DNA of 64,000 nt, from positions 124,001 to 188,000 of the forward strand of contig NZ_JANBBE010000001.1 in the NCBI RefSeq assembly GCF_024648825.1. Direction: 5' to 3'. Both the position numbers and the translations under genes were made by a program. This DNA comes from Lentzea californiensis (GTDB lineage: Bacteria > Actinomycetota > Actinomycetes > Mycobacteriales > Pseudonocardiaceae). The notes beneath the pieces are model-generated. The model worked only from the letters and a program-made list of their open reading frames with translations. It did no database searches and was not told the origin of the DNA. Below are positions 15,630-26,110 of the stretch, one piece after another (positions within the stretch are counted from its first letter, which is position 1; each line of letters begins with the position of its first letter).

Positions 15630-16907
15630 CTAGGCGAGAGCAGCCAACGCGGTGTGCACCATGACGCGGACCCCGACGAGGAGCGCGCGCTCGTCCAGGT
15701 CGAACGTCGGCTGGTGCAGATCGCGCTGCTTCTCCTGGCCGTTCCACACGCCGAGGCGCGCGAACGAACCAGGCACGTGTTCCAGGTACCAGCCGAAGTC
15801 CTCACCACCGGACGACTGCTCGGTGCCCGCGAGCGCGTCGTCACCCAGGGCGGCCTCGATGCCGGCGCGCAGGATCTGGGTGGACTCGCGGTCGTTGACC
15901 ACCGGCGGCACGCCGCGGCGGTGGTGCAGGTCGAAGCCGACGCCGGTCGGGGCCAGCAGGCCCGTCACGAGGTCCTTGACCAGTGGCTCCAGTTCGGCCC
16001 AGATGTCCCGGTCGCCGGTGCGCAGCGTGCCGCGCACCAGACCGTCCTGCGGGACCGCGTTCGGCGCCTCGCCCGCGTGCACCGCGCCCCACACCAGGAC
16101 GGTGCCGGAGCGGGGGTCGACGCGGCGCGACAGCATCGTCGGCAGACCGGTGATGAGCGTGCCGAGGGCGTGCACCAGGTCCGCGGTGAGGTGCGGGCGC
16201 GAGGTGTGGCCGCCCGGCGAGGACAGGCGCACTTCCAGCAGGTCGGAGGCCGACGTGATGGCGCCGATGCGCGTGCCGATGCGGCCGACCTGCAGACGAG
16301 GGTCGCAGTGCAGGCCGAAGATCCGCTCCACGCCGTCGAGCCCGCCGGCGGCGAGCACGTCGAGCGCACCGCCCGGCATGACCTCCTCCGCCGGCTGGAA
16401 CACCAGGCGGATGCGGCCCGGCAGCTCCGTCGCCGAGGCGAGGGCCAGCGCCGTGCCGAGCAGGACCGTCGTGTGGGCGTCGTGACCGCACGCGTGCGAC
16501 ACACCGTCCACAGTGGACCCGAAGGGCAGGCCGGTGTTCTCGTGCAGCGGCAGGGCGTCCATGTCCGCGCGGAGAGCCACGCAGCGGGAGCCGTGGCCGA
16601 TGTCGCAGATCAGGCCCGTGCCGCCGGGGAGGATGCGCGGCTTGAGGCCGACCTCGCGCAGCAGCTTCGCCACGAGTTCGGTGGTGTTGTACTCGCGCCG
16701 GGAGAGCTCGGGGTGCGCGTGGATGTGGCGTCGCCAGGCGACTACGTCGGCGGCGTTCGCCTTCAACCAGTCGTCGAGCCACGCGGGGCCGCGGCCTTCT
16801 CCGAGATCATCCACAGGAGACATGCTCACCCCGGTGGGGTCGACGAGCATCTCAGGGGACGTCTTCACAGTTGAGGAGCCCGAGGGCCGGGAGTCCAGAA
16901 CCGTCAT
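15630..16907 (-). CDS. M20 family metal-dependent amidohydrolase (first of a pair)
   Basis: The protein is 425 residues from the ATG at 16907, with an N-terminal extension of about 40 residues; an internal ATG at residue 29 is an alternative start. Peptidase family M20D motifs are clear: HIHAHPELS (residues 61-69), ALRADMDALP (111-120) and HACGHDAH (138-145), which supply the metal ligands and the catalytic acid region. Family members cleave acyl-amino acids such as N-acyl, hippurate-like or p-aminobenzoyl-glutamate conjugates. The start codon overlaps the stop of the upstream amidohydrolase as ATGA, so the two are translationally coupled and probably act together. The substrate is not evident. 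Confidence 0.88.
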   Translation of the reverse strand: MTVLDSRPSGSSTVKTSPEMLVDPTGVSMSPVDDLGEGRGPAWLDDWLKANAADVVAWRRHIHAHPELSRREYNTTELVAKLLREVGLKPRILPGGTGLICDIGHGSRCVALRADMDALPLHENTGLPFGSTVDGVSHACGHDAHTTVLLGTALALASATELPGRIRLVFQPAEEVMPGGALDVLAAGGLDGVERIFGLHCDPRLQVGRIGTRIGAITSASDLLEVRLSSPGGHTSRPHLTADLVHALGTLITGLPTMLSRRVDPRSGTVLVWGAVHAGEAPNAVPQDGLVRGTLRTGDRDIWAELEPLVKDLVTGLLAPTGVGFDLHHRRGVPPVVNDRESTQILRAGIEAALGDDALAGTEQSSGGEDFGWYLEHVPGSFARLGVWNGQEKQRDLHQPTFDLDERALLVGVRVMVHTALAALA

Positions 16908-18076
16908 GCCGCACCTCCGCGGGCCAGCAGCCGTGCGCGCTGCTGGGAATCGGTGGCTGTCGCGATCGTCGTCCAGGCCATGGCAAGTGCTCCGTCGAGG
17001 AGCGCACGGTCGGCCGACGCCGAGGCACAGGCGGTCGCGAACTCAAGTTGGTGGTTCACCGCGTCTCCGCAGTCGATGGCGATGGTCGGGTGGATGGCGG
17101 GCAACACTCTGGTGACGTTGCCCATGTCGGTGCTCCCGATCTTCTCCCGCTGTTCCTGTTCTGGCGAGAGCGGTCGTCTGCCCAGCTCGGTGGCCGCACG
17201 CCGGTAGGCGTCCGCGAGCCACGGGTCGGGAGTCAACTCGGCGTAGATCGGTGAGACCTGCACGACCTCATGGGTGCAACCGGTCGCGAGCGCACCGGCG
17301 GAGAAGCAGTCCCGGATCCGGTTCTCCAGGCGCTGCAACGATTCCAGATTTTCCGCCCTCACGTCGAACATCGCCGATGCGCGGGCGGGTATTACGTTCG
17401 GCACGGTACCGCCGTTGGTGACGATGCCGCTCACCATCTGGCCGGGCTCGAAGTGCTGCCGCAGCAGACTGATCGACATCTGCGCGACCGTCACCGCGTC
17501 CGCGGCGTTGACGCCCAGGTGAGGGGCGGCGGCCGCGTGGGACGGCTTGCCCTTGTAGTGCACCTCGAGATCGGTGATGGCGAGCGATTTGGCGGCGCAC
17601 GACTCGTACGGCGCCGGGTGCACCATCATCGAGAGCGAGACGTCGTCGAACACGCCCCGTTCCAGCATGAGCACCTTGCCGCCACCGACCTCTTCCGCCG
17701 GGGTCCCGATCACCTTCACGGTGACACCCAGCTGATCTGCGATGTCACGCAGTGCGAGTGCGGTGCCGACGGACGCCGCCGCGATGACGTTGTGCCCACA
17801 CGCGTGCCCGACCTCGGGCAGAGCGTCGTATTCGGCGCAAAGCCCCAGGACGAGCTCGCCGTCGCCGAACGTCGCGACGAACGCGGTGTCGAGGTCCGCC
17901 ACGGCGTGGTCGACCTCAAAACCCTCCTTGACCAGCAAGGACGTGATCTTCTCGACGCTGCGGTGCTCCTCGAAGGCCAGCTCGGGCTCGGCGTGGATCG
18001 AGTGCGACAGGTCCAGCAGCGCGTCCGAGTACCGCTCGATGGCCGAGCGTGTGCTGATCTTCAAGTCGGTACTCAT
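16904..18076 (-). CDS. M20 family metal-dependent amidohydrolase (second of a pair)
   Basis: The start is set at the ATG at 18076 (MSTDLKISTRSAIERY) because AGGATGG precedes it; the frame is open further upstream without a better signal. The 390-residue protein has SIHAEPELAFEE, LCAEYDALPEVG and HACGHN (residues 91-96), the M20D metal-site motifs. The LCAEYDALP variant, with Glu in place of the usual Arg-Ala-Asp, is typical of the subgroup related to p-aminobenzoyl-glutamate hydrolase subunits (AbgB-like). The pairing with a second M20D gene resembles AbgA-AbgB, so a heteromeric hydrolase is plausible, but this is inference. Confidence 0.87.
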   Translation of the reverse strand: MSTDLKISTRSAIERYSDALLDLSHSIHAEPELAFEEHRSVEKITSLLVKEGFEVDHAVADLDTAFVATFGDGELVLGLCAEYDALPEVGHACGHNVIAAASVGTALALRDIADQLGVTVKVIGTPAEEVGGGKVLMLERGVFDDVSLSMMVHPAPYESCAAKSLAITDLEVHYKGKPSHAAAAPHLGVNAADAVTVAQMSISLLRQHFEPGQMVSGIVTNGGTVPNVIPARASAMFDVRAENLESLQRLENRIRDCFSAGALATGCTHEVVQVSPIYAELTPDPWLADAYRRAATELGRRPLSPEQEQREKIGSTDMGNVTRVLPAIHPTIAIDCGDAVNHQLEFATACASASADRALLDGALAMAWTTIATATDSQQRARLLARGGAA

Positions 18077-18280
18077 TTGCCACCATCCTGCATCACCACC
18101 TGTTGGACACGGCGCGCTGATGATGATCAACCGGACGGCCGGTCGCAGCGCTGCGCCAAGCGGCGAGCGAGTTTCGGTCTGACCGATCAACGATGACGCA
18201 AATGGTCGAGAGACACGCTTAACTTTGACTATTACGTCCCACTAGGTGGGACGACCCGTCTCACGCCGAACGGCCCCCGG
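18077..18280. promoter_or_regulatory. Intergenic region upstream of the amidohydrolase pair, with a 7-bp inverted repeat
   Basis: The 204-bp gap contains a perfect inverted repeat, gtcccac-tag-gtgggac (18236-18252), followed on the minus strand by an AT-rich stretch (18210-18235), unusual for this genome. It could be an operator/promoter for the amidohydrolases or a terminator for the small gene ending at 18281; the sequence alone does not decide. Confidence 0.45.
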
Positions 18281-18574
18281 CTATCCCTTCTTGGCAGCCC
18301 GCTCCTTGCGCCACTTCGCCCACCGCTTCTTGTTGCGGTAGTAGACCAGCACGAACAGCAGAACGGCGATGCCGCCGATCCACAGCTTGCGCTTGGTCTC
18401 CTCACGAGCTTCAGGCGACGGCTCCTGCGGCGCGTTCACGTCGGGAGCCGGGTTCGCGGTCGTCTGCTGCGCAGCCGGCACAGGCGCGTTCGCCGCCTCT
18501 TGCGCGGACGCCACTCCGGCGATCCCGAGAACGCTCAACAGCGAGAACACGCAGGCCAGCAGCAACCTCGACAT
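18281..18574 (-). CDS. Small secreted/membrane protein, type I topology
   Basis: From the ATG at 18574 the protein is 97 residues. It has a signal peptide (LLLACVFSLLSVLGIAGVASA), a proline/alanine-rich outside segment of about 45 residues (for example NPAPDVNAPQEPSPEA), one membrane helix (WIGGIAVLLFVLVYY) and a very basic cytoplasmic end (RNKKRWAKWRKERAAKKG). I do not recognise a family. It lies 57 bp after meaB on the same strand and could be a distal member of that operon, but nothing in it suggests a link to mutase function. Confidence 0.65.
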   Translation of the reverse strand: MSRLLLACVFSLLSVLGIAGVASAQEAANAPVPAAQQTTANPAPDVNAPQEPSPEAREETKRKLWIGGIAVLLFVLVYYRNKKRWAKWRKERAAKKG

Positions 18575-18630
18575 GGCCTGAACTCTACCTCGAATACCAC
18601 GATCGAAGGTCACCCAAACTAGCTAAGCGC

Positions 18631-19623
18631 TCACCGTGAGTCCGATTGGAACGCCTTCAAAATCTGTTCGGCCGCAAGGGTGGCGGTGAGCTCTCCCAGC
18701 CGGACCTTCTCTTCGAGAGAAGAGGTCAGAGAACGCACGGCGGTGCTTTCGCGCACCTGCCGCCACAGTTCGTCGCGGACCATCATCCAGGTCCAGTCGA
18801 CCTGCTGACGCCGGCGCCGTTCCTCCAGTTCCCCGGCGTCGGCCAGGGTCCTGCGGTGTTCCAGCACTCGGGACCACAGTTCGTCGAGACCGGTACCGGT
18901 GAGACCCGAGCAGGTGAGCACGGGCGGGTGCCACAGCGCGTCCGGCGGGCGCAGGAGCTTCAACGCCCCGGCCAGTTCGCGCGCGGCCTTGCGGGCGTCC
19001 AGCTCGTGCTCGCCGTCGGCCTTGTTGACCGCGATGACGTCCGCGAGCTCCAGGATGCCCTTCTTGATGCCCTGCAACTGGTCGCCGGTGCGCGCGAGGG
19101 TCAGGAACAGTGAGCAGTCCGTCATGTTCGCGACGGCCACCTCGGACTGCCCGACGCCGACCGTCTCGACCAGCACCACGTCGAAGCCCGCGGCCTCGAC
19201 CAGCACGATCGTCTCGCGGGTGGCCTGTGCGACGCCGCCGAGCGTTCCCGACGTCGGCGAGGGCCGGATGAACGCCTTCTCGTTCACCGACAGCCGCTGC
19301 ATCCGCGTCTTGTCGCCCAGGATGCTGCCGCCGGTGCGCGTCGAGGACGGGTCGACGGCGAGCACGGCGACCCGGTGCCCCTGCTCGGTCAGCACGGTGC
19401 CGAGGGCGTCGATGAACGTCGACTTGCCCACGCCGGGCACGCCCGTGATGCCGACCCGGATCGCGTCACCCGACTTCGGCAGCAGCTCGACCAGGAGCTC
19501 CTGAGCCTTGGCCCGGTGCTCCGCGCGCGTCGACTCGACCAGCGTGATCGCCTTCGCGAGCACACCGCGGTTGCCGTCGAGGACGCCCCTGGTGTACTCG
19601 GCGACGTCGACCGCCCTAGCCAT
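18631..19623 (-). CDS. meaB: Methylmalonyl-CoA mutase-associated GTPase MeaB
   Basis: This G3E GTPase guards adenosylcobalamin loading and protects methylmalonyl-CoA mutase from inactivation. The 330-residue protein has the P-loop GVPGVGKS (residues 61-68), the base-recognition motif NKAD, the family segment [19 protein letters not shown] and the switch-region [10 protein letters not shown]. It overlaps the 3' end of mutB by 8 bp, so it is co-translated with its client enzyme. Confidence 0.96.
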   Translation of the reverse strand: MARAVDVAEYTRGVLDGNRGVLAKAITLVESTRAEHRAKAQELLVELLPKSGDAIRVGITGVPGVGKSTFIDALGTVLTEQGHRVAVLAVDPSSTRTGGSILGDKTRMQRLSVNEKAFIRPSPTSGTLGGVAQATRETIVLVEAAGFDVVLVETVGVGQSEVAVANMTDCSLFLTLARTGDQLQGIKKGILELADVIAVNKADGEHELDARKAARELAGALKLLRPPDALWHPPVLTCSGLTGTGLDELWSRVLEHRRTLADAGELEERRRRQQVDWTWMMVRDELWRQVRESTAVRSLTSSLEEKVRLGELTATLAAEQILKAFQSDSR

Positions 19624-21751
19624 GGTTTCCCAGCTGGTCCGAGAGCTTCACCAGCAGGTCCTTGGCCGCGTCCGCGATCACGGTGCCGGGCGGGAAGATC
19701 GCCGCCGCGCCCGCCGCGTACAGCTCGTCGAAGTCCTGCGGCGGGATGACACCGCCGACGACGATCATGATGTCCTCGCGGCCGAGGTTCGCGAGCTCCT
19801 CGCGCAACGCCGGCACCAGCGTGAGGTGGCCGGCGGCGAGCGAGGACACGCCGACGATGTGCACGTCGGCCTCGACGGCCTGGCGGGCGACCTCGTCCGG
19901 CGTCTGGAACAGCGGGCCGACGTCGACGTCGAAGCCGAGGTCCGCGAACGCCGTGGCGATGACCTTCTGGCCGCGGTCGTGCCCGTCCTGGCCCATCTTG
20001 GCGACCAGGATGCGAGGGCGGCGGCCTTCTTCCTCCGCGAACGCCTCGACGACCTCGCGGCAGGCGTCCACGTTGGACACTGAGCCGACCTCCTGCCGGT
20101 ACACGCCGGAAATGGTGCGGATCTGCGCGCTGTGCCTGCCCCACACCTTGCCCAGCGACTCGGAGATCTCGCCGACGGTGGCCTTGGCGCGGGCGGCCTC
20201 GATCGCCAGCTCCAGCAGGTTGCCCTCGCCGCTCGCCGCCTTCGTCAGGGCCTCCAGCGCACTGTCCACCGCGGACTGGTCGCGCTCTTCCCTGAGCCTG
20301 CGCAGCTTTTCGAGCTGCTGGACGCGGACACCCGCGTTGTCGACCTTGAGGACCTCGATCTGCTCGTCGGTGTCCACCAGGTACTTGTTGACGCCGATGA
20401 CGGGCTGACGCCCGGAGTCGATGCGCGCCTGCGTGCGGGCGGCGGCCTCCTCGATGCGCAGCTTCGGGATGCCCTCGTCGATCGCGCGGGCCATGCCGCC
20501 CGCCTTCTCGACCTCGGAGATGTGCTCCCAGGCCTTCGCGGCGAGTTCCGCCGTGAGGCGTTCGACGTAGGCGCTGCCGCCCCACGGGTCGATCACGCGC
20601 GTCGTGCCGGATTCCTGCTGCAGCAGCAGCTGGGTGTTGCGGGCGATGCGCGCGGAGAAGTCGGTGGGGAGGGCGAGAGCTTCGTCGAGCGCGTTGGTGT
20701 GCAACGACTGCGTGTGCCCCTGCGTCGCCGCCATCGCCTCGACGCACGTGCGCGCGACGTTGTTGAACACGTCCTGCGCGGTGAGGCTCCACCCGGACGT
20801 CTGGCAGTGCGTGCGCAGGCTGAGCGACTTCTGGCTCTTCGGCTCGAAGTCGTTGACCAGCTTCGCCCAGAGCAGGCGCGCGGCCCGCATCTTGGCGATC
20901 TCCATGAAGTAGTTCATGCCGATCGCCCAGAAGAAGCTCAGGCGCGGCGCGAACTTGTCGACGTCCAGACCGGCCGCCCGGCCGGCGCGGATGTACTCGA
21001 CGCCGTCCGCGAGCGTGTACGCCAGCTCCAGGTCGGCCGTCGCACCGGCCTCCTGCATGTGGTAGCCGGAGATCGAGATGGAGTTGTACTTCGGCATGTG
21101 CTGGGAGGTGTAGCTGAAGATGTCGGAGATGATCCGCATCGACGCCGCGGGCGGGTAGATGTAGGTGTTGCGGACCATGAACTCCTTGAGGATGTCGTTC
21201 TGGATCGTCCCCATGAGCTGCTCCGGCTTCACCCCCTGCTCCTCCGCCGCCACCACGAACAGCGCGAGGATCGGCAGCACCGCGCCGTTCATCGTCATCG
21301 AGACGGACATCTTGTCCAGCGGGATCCCGTCGAACAGCGTCCGCATGTCGTAGATCGAGTCGATCGCCACCCCGGCCATGCCGACGTCACCGGCGACGCG
21401 CGGGTGGTCCGAGTCGTAGCCGCGGTGGGTGGCGAGGTCGAACGCCACCGACAGGCCCTTCTGACCGGCCGCGAGGTTGCGGCGGTAGAAGGCGTTCGAC
21501 TCCTCGGCCGTCGAGAAACCCGCGTACTGGCGCACGGTCCACGGCTGGTTGACGTACATCGTCGGGTACGGGCCCCTGAGGAACGGCGCCACACCGGGGT
21601 ACGTCCGCAGGAAGTCGAGACCGTCCACATCGGACGGACCGTAGACCGGCTTGACCGCGATGCCCTCCGGCGTCTCCCACGACGGCAGGTCGGTCTCGTA
21701 CTTCGCCTGCGGGAGAGGACCGAGGTCGATGTCCGCGAAGTTGGGGATCAT
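19616..21751 (-). CDS. mutB: Methylmalonyl-CoA mutase large subunit (catalytic, B12-binding)
   Basis: This adenosylcobalamin enzyme interconverts succinyl-CoA and (R)-methylmalonyl-CoA. The 711-residue protein has the TIM-barrel catalytic domain ([18 protein letters not shown] near the start, a family signature) and a C-terminal B12-binding Rossmann domain with DGHDRG (Asp589-x-His591-x-x-Gly594), where the His coordinates cobalt. Its start overlaps the stop of mutA as ATGA. With mutA and meaB it forms a complete mutase operon. Carboxylation of propionyl-CoA, possibly by a complex using the alpha chain at 654, would supply the substrate. Confidence 0.98.
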   Translation of the reverse strand: MIPNFADIDLGPLPQAKYETDLPSWETPEGIAVKPVYGPSDVDGLDFLRTYPGVAPFLRGPYPTMYVNQPWTVRQYAGFSTAEESNAFYRRNLAAGQKGLSVAFDLATHRGYDSDHPRVAGDVGMAGVAIDSIYDMRTLFDGIPLDKMSVSMTMNGAVLPILALFVVAAEEQGVKPEQLMGTIQNDILKEFMVRNTYIYPPAASMRIISDIFSYTSQHMPKYNSISISGYHMQEAGATADLELAYTLADGVEYIRAGRAAGLDVDKFAPRLSFFWAIGMNYFMEIAKMRAARLLWAKLVNDFEPKSQKSLSLRTHCQTSGWSLTAQDVFNNVARTCVEAMAATQGHTQSLHTNALDEALALPTDFSARIARNTQLLLQQESGTTRVIDPWGGSAYVERLTAELAAKAWEHISEVEKAGGMARAIDEGIPKLRIEEAAARTQARIDSGRQPVIGVNKYLVDTDEQIEVLKVDNAGVRVQQLEKLRRLREERDQSAVDSALEALTKAASGEGNLLELAIEAARAKATVGEISESLGKVWGRHSAQIRTISGVYRQEVGSVSNVDACREVVEAFAEEEGRRPRILVAKMGQDGHDRGQKVIATAFADLGFDVDVGPLFQTPDEVARQAVEADVHIVGVSSLAAGHLTLVPALREELANLGREDIMIVVGGVIPPQDFDELYAAGAAAIFPPGTVIADAAKDLLVKLSDQLGNHG

Positions 21752-23544
21752 CGCTCCACTCCCTTAACTTCTTCTACGGCAAGGAATGCGTAGGTGCTGT
21801 TCAGGATTTCCAGCGCCGGGCAGCCCGTGAAGACGAAGCCGTCCACGTCCGCGTCGCTCTTCTTGCCCGCCAGGAGCACCCGCTCGGCACCGGCCTGACG
21901 CAGCGCCTCGACGGTGGCGACCGCGCTCTCGGCGTAGCTGGCCTCGCTACCGCACAGGACGGCGGCCTTCGCGCCGGACTCCTTGAACTTCTGCGCCACT
22001 TCCTCCGCGGTCCTGGTGGGGCCCGCGCTGGGGGTGGCGAAGCCACCGGCGTTGAAGAGGTTCGCGGCGAAGGTGGCCCTGGCGGTGTGCGCGGCGACCG
22101 GGCCGAGGGTGGCCAGGAAGACCTGGGGGCGTTCGGGCTGGGCGTCGGCGAGGTCGCGCAACTCTTCGAAGGCCTGTGCATAACGGACCCGCGGCAGTCC
22201 GAAATTGTCGGACCTGGTTGAGAAGATTGGGATGGGGGGCGCGTCCCCCCTGGGGGCCTGCGAGTCGGAATCGATTCCGGAGGCAGCGTCGACGTCGGGA
22301 GCGGGATCGCGGACGACCGGCTTCTCGCCGAGGTTCGGAAACTCGCTCACCCCCGTGATCGGGTCGCTGCGATCCGCGAGCCGGGCCGACCGGGCCGCCC
22401 ACGTGGCGGCGATCCGTGAGGCCACCAGCGACCCAGCCGAGCCGATCCCGCCGGCCCGTTCGATCTCCTGGAACCAGGCCCAGGCCTCGACGGCGAGGGC
22501 GTCCGTCAGCTTCTCGACGTACCAGGACCCGGAGGCCGGGTCGATCACCTCGCCGAGGTGCGACTCCTCCAGCAGCAGGTTCTGCGTGTTGCGCGCGACG
22601 CGCCGGGCGAACTCGTCCGGCAGGCCGATGGCCGCGTCGAACGGCTGCACGGTCACCGAGTCGGCCCCGCCGAGACCGGCGGACAGGCATGCCACCGTCG
22701 TGCGCAGCATGTTCACCCACGGGTCGCGGCGGGTCATCATCGCGGACGACGTCACGGCGTGCTGGACCTGCACGGTCTCGACGCCGGACACCTCGGCGAC
22801 CCGCGCCCACAGCCGGCGAGCGGCTCGCAGCTTGGCGATCGTCATGAACTGGTCAGCCGTCGCGGCGTACCGGAACTCCAGCTGCTCGAACGCCTCCGCG
22901 TCCGGCAGACCGGCACCGGTCAGCGCTCGCAGGTACGAGACCGCCAGGGCGAGGGAGGCGCCCAGTTCCTCGGAGTCGGAGCCACCGGCGTCGTGGAACG
23001 GCAGCGCGTCCACCACGACGGTCCGCAGGCCCGGGAACTGCGCGCGCGCCTGCTTGATGACGTCGAGAGCTTCACCCGAAGGTGTCAGGGCCAGGTTGCC
23101 GCGCACGTCGGCGGCCAGCAACGGCGCCTGGTCGTAGATCCGCAGCATCGCGCGTGCGGCCTCGACGGAACCGTCGAGCACGATCGGCGCGAGGTCGAGG
23201 TAGACGCCGTCCAGCAGGCGCTCCAGCGACGAGGCCGGCACGGCGAGCCACAGCGAGGTGACGCCGCCCTCCAGGTCGTTCATGAGCGCGACCGGGTCCG
23301 GGACGGCGTGGCGCTGGCGGATGTCCCAGCCCTGCTTCACCGGGGCGAGCGCGTACGGCTCCAGGGCGTCGTCGAGGGTGTAGAGCGGCTGGAGCTCGAT
23401 GCCGTCGTACGTCTTCGTGACCAGCGAGTCGAAGCTCGCGCCGGTCTTGGAGAGGACGGCGTCGACCAGCTCACGCCATTGCTCCCTCGACGCGGCGGGG
23501 AACTCGTTCGGGCGGAATTCGGCGGGCAAGGCCAACTCCATCAT
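21748..23544 (-). CDS. mutA: Methylmalonyl-CoA mutase small subunit
   Basis: The 598-residue protein is homologous to the large subunit in its barrel domain but has a degenerate C-terminal cobalamin domain: the DxHxxG position reads [16 protein letters not shown], without the cobalt-ligand His. This is normal for the non-catalytic beta chain. It is the first gene of the operon and starts [16 protein letters not shown]; either of the two adjacent ATG codons could serve. It diverges from a kinase gene across 90 bp. I saw no cobalamin riboswitch in that short gap. Confidence 0.95.
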   Translation of the reverse strand: MMELALPAEFRPNEFPAASREQWRELVDAVLSKTGASFDSLVTKTYDGIELQPLYTLDDALEPYALAPVKQGWDIRQRHAVPDPVALMNDLEGGVTSLWLAVPASSLERLLDGVYLDLAPIVLDGSVEAARAMLRIYDQAPLLAADVRGNLALTPSGEALDVIKQARAQFPGLRTVVVDALPFHDAGGSDSEELGASLALAVSYLRALTGAGLPDAEAFEQLEFRYAATADQFMTIAKLRAARRLWARVAEVSGVETVQVQHAVTSSAMMTRRDPWVNMLRTTVACLSAGLGGADSVTVQPFDAAIGLPDEFARRVARNTQNLLLEESHLGEVIDPASGSWYVEKLTDALAVEAWAWFQEIERAGGIGSAGSLVASRIAATWAARSARLADRSDPITGVSEFPNLGEKPVVRDPAPDVDAASGIDSDSQAPRGDAPPIPIFSTRSDNFGLPRVRYAQAFEELRDLADAQPERPQVFLATLGPVAAHTARATFAANLFNAGGFATPSAGPTRTAEEVAQKFKESGAKAAVLCGSEASYAESAVATVEALRQAGAERVLLAGKKSDADVDGFVFTGCPALEILNSTYAFLAVEEVKGVER

Positions 23545-23634
23545 GCGTTGCAGTTTTACCGACCGGTACGTGCACGGCTATGTGAGGTTCACCGCCGTTA
23601 ACGATGCAGTCAGTGTGTCAGGAACAATCGAGAC

Positions 23635-25272
23635 GTGGAAAAGGCTGACCTGAAGCGCCTGATCGCGGAGCGGTATCAGTTGCTGCACGTGCTCGGTCAA
23701 GGCTCCATGGGCACGGTGTGGGCCGCCCGCGACGAGGTGCTGGGCAGGCAGGTCGCCGTGAAGGGCATCCTGCACACCCCGGGCATGCCCGACGTGGAGG
23801 CCGCGCAACTGCGCGAACGGACCATGCGCGAGGCACGTGCCGTCGCCGCGCTGTCCCACCCGAACCTCGTGACGCTCTACGACGTCGTCCAGCACGACGG
23901 CGACCCGTACGTGGTGATGGAGCTGGTGCCGTCGCGCAGTCTCGGCGAGGTGCTGCAGGAGCAGGGCTGCCTCACCGAGAAGCAGGGCGCGGCGGTGCTG
24001 GACGCGATCGCGGCGGCGCTGGAGTCGGCGCACCGGGCCGGCATCACGCATCGGGACGTGAAGCCCGGCAACGTGCTCATCGCCGACGACGGGCGGGTCA
24101 AGCTCACCGACTTCGGCATCGCCCGCAACGTCGCCGAGGCCACGATGACCGCGCGCGGCATCACGCTCGGCACCCCCGCCTACATCGCGCCCGAGGTGGC
24201 GCAGGGTGGTGACGTGTCGGCGGCCGCGGACAGGTGGTCGCTGGGCGCGACGATGTGGGCGGCGATGGCCGGCGAGCCGCCGTACGTGGGCAAGAACGTC
24301 ATGCAGACGATCAACGCGGTGATCAACGGCGACGTGCCGGTACCGGCCGGTGCCGGTCGGCTCGCGCCGGTGATCAGCGGGTTGATGCGCAAGGAGCCGG
24401 CCGAGCGCCTGTCGCTCGTCGACGTCCGCAAGCAGGTCTACCAGCTGCTGCCGGAGCCCGGCACGGACGCGTTCGAGGTCCGCGCCGCGGTGCAGCCGCC
24501 GATCGTCGTGCGGCCCAAGCCCAAGATCGAACCGGATGCGCCGCTGGCCGACGACCCCGGCCCGCTGCCGTTCCTCGTCACCAAGCCGCTCGGTCCCCCG
24601 CCGCGACGAGGCCGGTTGACCTCGGCGTTGGTGCTGGTCGTGGCCGTGCTGCTGTTCGTGGCGGGGTCCGGCGGGGGCTTCGCGCTGATCAGGTTCGTCG
24701 CGGGTGCCTCGCTGCTGCCGCCGACCGAGCAGACGCTGCCCACCCTGCCGACCCTGCCCACGTCGGCGACGCTGCAGCCCCGCACCGCGTCGGCCGTGCT
24801 GGCGAACGGTGACCAGGGCGGCAAGTTCACGCTGCACGTCGAGCAGAGCTGGTCGGCCTACGCCGAGCAGCGGTCCGCCGACCAGCGGCTGCCGGCCTCG
24901 GCGATGGTGCACTTCGTGTCCGGGAGCGGCGCGTACGAGGTGACGGTGCAGCGGTTCCCCGAGTACTACCCGAAGCGCGACATCAAGATGTACGTCGCCG
25001 GGGTGCAGGGGCGCTGGCCCGGCAGGTTCTTCGGCGGCGAGATGGTGCCGACGCCGGACCTGGCCGGACCGCACAGCGAGGCCAGCGTCCAGTTCATCTA
25101 CCGGACGGTCGAGGGGGACGAGCCCAACGCGCTGCGGAGGTCGCACTTCTCGCGCGTGCTGCCGTACGGCAACGACCTGTGGGTGGTCGAGGTCGTGGTG
25201 CCGACCGAGCAGGAGGACGAGGCGCGCGTGCGGCTGTTCGACGCGATCGCCTCGACGTTCGCCCCGGTGTGA
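23635..25272 (+). CDS. Membrane Ser/Thr protein kinase
   Basis: The 545-residue protein has a Hanks-type kinase domain at residues 14-270: glycine loop GQGSMGTVW (21-29), catalytic Lys43, HRDVKPGN (139-146), DFG (159-161) and GTPAYIAPE (179-187). A Pro-rich juxtamembrane segment leads to one membrane helix (about 329-351). The remaining 190 or so residues are outside the cell and contain no PASTA repeat that I can see. They form a globular domain of unknown fold that may sense an external signal. It is transcribed divergently from the mutase operon and followed 46 bp later by punA. All catalytic residues are present, so it should be active. Confidence 0.9.
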   Translation: MEKADLKRLIAERYQLLHVLGQGSMGTVWAARDEVLGRQVAVKGILHTPGMPDVEAAQLRERTMREARAVAALSHPNLVTLYDVVQHDGDPYVVMELVPSRSLGEVLQEQGCLTEKQGAAVLDAIAAALESAHRAGITHRDVKPGNVLIADDGRVKLTDFGIARNVAEATMTARGITLGTPAYIAPEVAQGGDVSAAADRWSLGATMWAAMAGEPPYVGKNVMQTINAVINGDVPVPAGAGRLAPVISGLMRKEPAERLSLVDVRKQVYQLLPEPGTDAFEVRAAVQPPIVVRPKPKIEPDAPLADDPGPLPFLVTKPLGPPPRRGRLTSALVLVVAVLLFVAGSGGGFALIRFVAGASLLPPTEQTLPTLPTLPTSATLQPRTASAVLANGDQGGKFTLHVEQSWSAYAEQRSADQRLPASAMVHFVSGSGAYEVTVQRFPEYYPKRDIKMYVAGVQGRWPGRFFGGEMVPTPDLAGPHSEASVQFIYRTVEGDEPNALRRSHFSRVLPYGNDLWVVEVVVPTEQEDEARVRLFDAIASTFAPV

Positions 25273-25318
25273 GCCGTCTCCCCGGACAGACCTCCTGGAC
25301 ACGGCTTAAGCTCTCGCG

Positions 25319-26110
25319 GTGACTCCAGAAGAGCTGGCCGGCAAGGCCGCGGAAGAGATCCAGAGCCGCACCGGCAACACGAAGCACGACATCGCCATCG
25401 TGCTCGGCTCCGGCTGGCGACCCGCCGCCGACGTGATCGGCGAGCCGGTCACCGAGATCGGAGTGGGCGAGCTGACGGGCTTCGAGGCGCCGACCGCGCT
25501 CGGCCACGGCGGCACCATCCGTTCCGTCGACGTCGGCGGCAAGAAGGTCCTGGTCGTGCTCGGCCGCACCCACGGCTACGAGGGCAAGGGCGTCCAGAAG
25601 GTCGTGCACGCCGTGCGCGCCGTCGCCGCCGCGGGCGTGTCCTCGGTCGTGCTGACCAACGCGGCCGGTGGCCTGCGGCAGGGCATGGCCGTCGGGCAGC
25701 CGGTGCTGATCTCCGACCACCTGAACCTGACGGCGGTGTCGCCGCTGGTCGGCGCGCGGTTCGTCGACCTCACGGACCTGTACTCACCGCGGCTGCGCAA
25801 GGTCGCGCAGGAGATCGACCCGTCGCTGGAGGAGGGCGTGTACGCGGGGCTTCCCGGCCCGCACTTCGAGACGCCCGCCGAGATCCGGATGCTGCGCACG
25901 ATGGGCGCGGACCTGGTCGGCATGTCGACCGTGCACGAGGCGATCGCCGCGCGCGCCGAGGGCGTCGAGGTGTTCGGCCTGTCGCTGGTCACGAACCTCG
26001 CGGCGGGCATCACCGGTGAGCCGCTGAACCACCAGGAGGTGCTGGAGGCCGGCGCCGCCGCCGCTCAGCGCATGGGCACGCTGCTGCGTGAGCTGGTGGA
26101 CCGGGCATGA
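25319..26110 (+). CDS. punA: Purine nucleoside phosphorylase
   Basis: This enzyme splits purine (deoxy)nucleosides with phosphate into base plus (deoxy)ribose-1-phosphate. The 263-residue protein is of the trimeric PNP class: IVLGSGW at the phosphate loop, [28 protein letters not shown] and [16 protein letters not shown] are all family signatures. It begins at a GTG. Its last codons overlap the next gene's ATG (ATGA), coupling it to a phosphohexomutase that may handle the sugar-1-phosphate product. Confidence 0.95.
   Translation: MTPEELAGKAAEEIQSRTGNTKHDIAIVLGSGWRPAADVIGEPVTEIGVGELTGFEAPTALGHGGTIRSVDVGGKKVLVVLGRTHGYEGKGVQKVVHAVRAVAAAGVSSVVLTNAAGGLRQGMAVGQPVLISDHLNLTAVSPLVGARFVDLTDLYSPRLRKVAQEIDPSLEEGVYAGLPGPHFETPAEIRMLRTMGADLVGMSTVHEAIAARAEGVEVFGLSLVTNLAAGITGEPLNHQEVLEAGAAAAQRMGTLLRELVDRA

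Noticed and set aside
23545..23634. Cobalamin riboswitch upstream of mutA
   Set aside because: The gap is only 90 bp and I see no B12-box-like core; too short for the known class.
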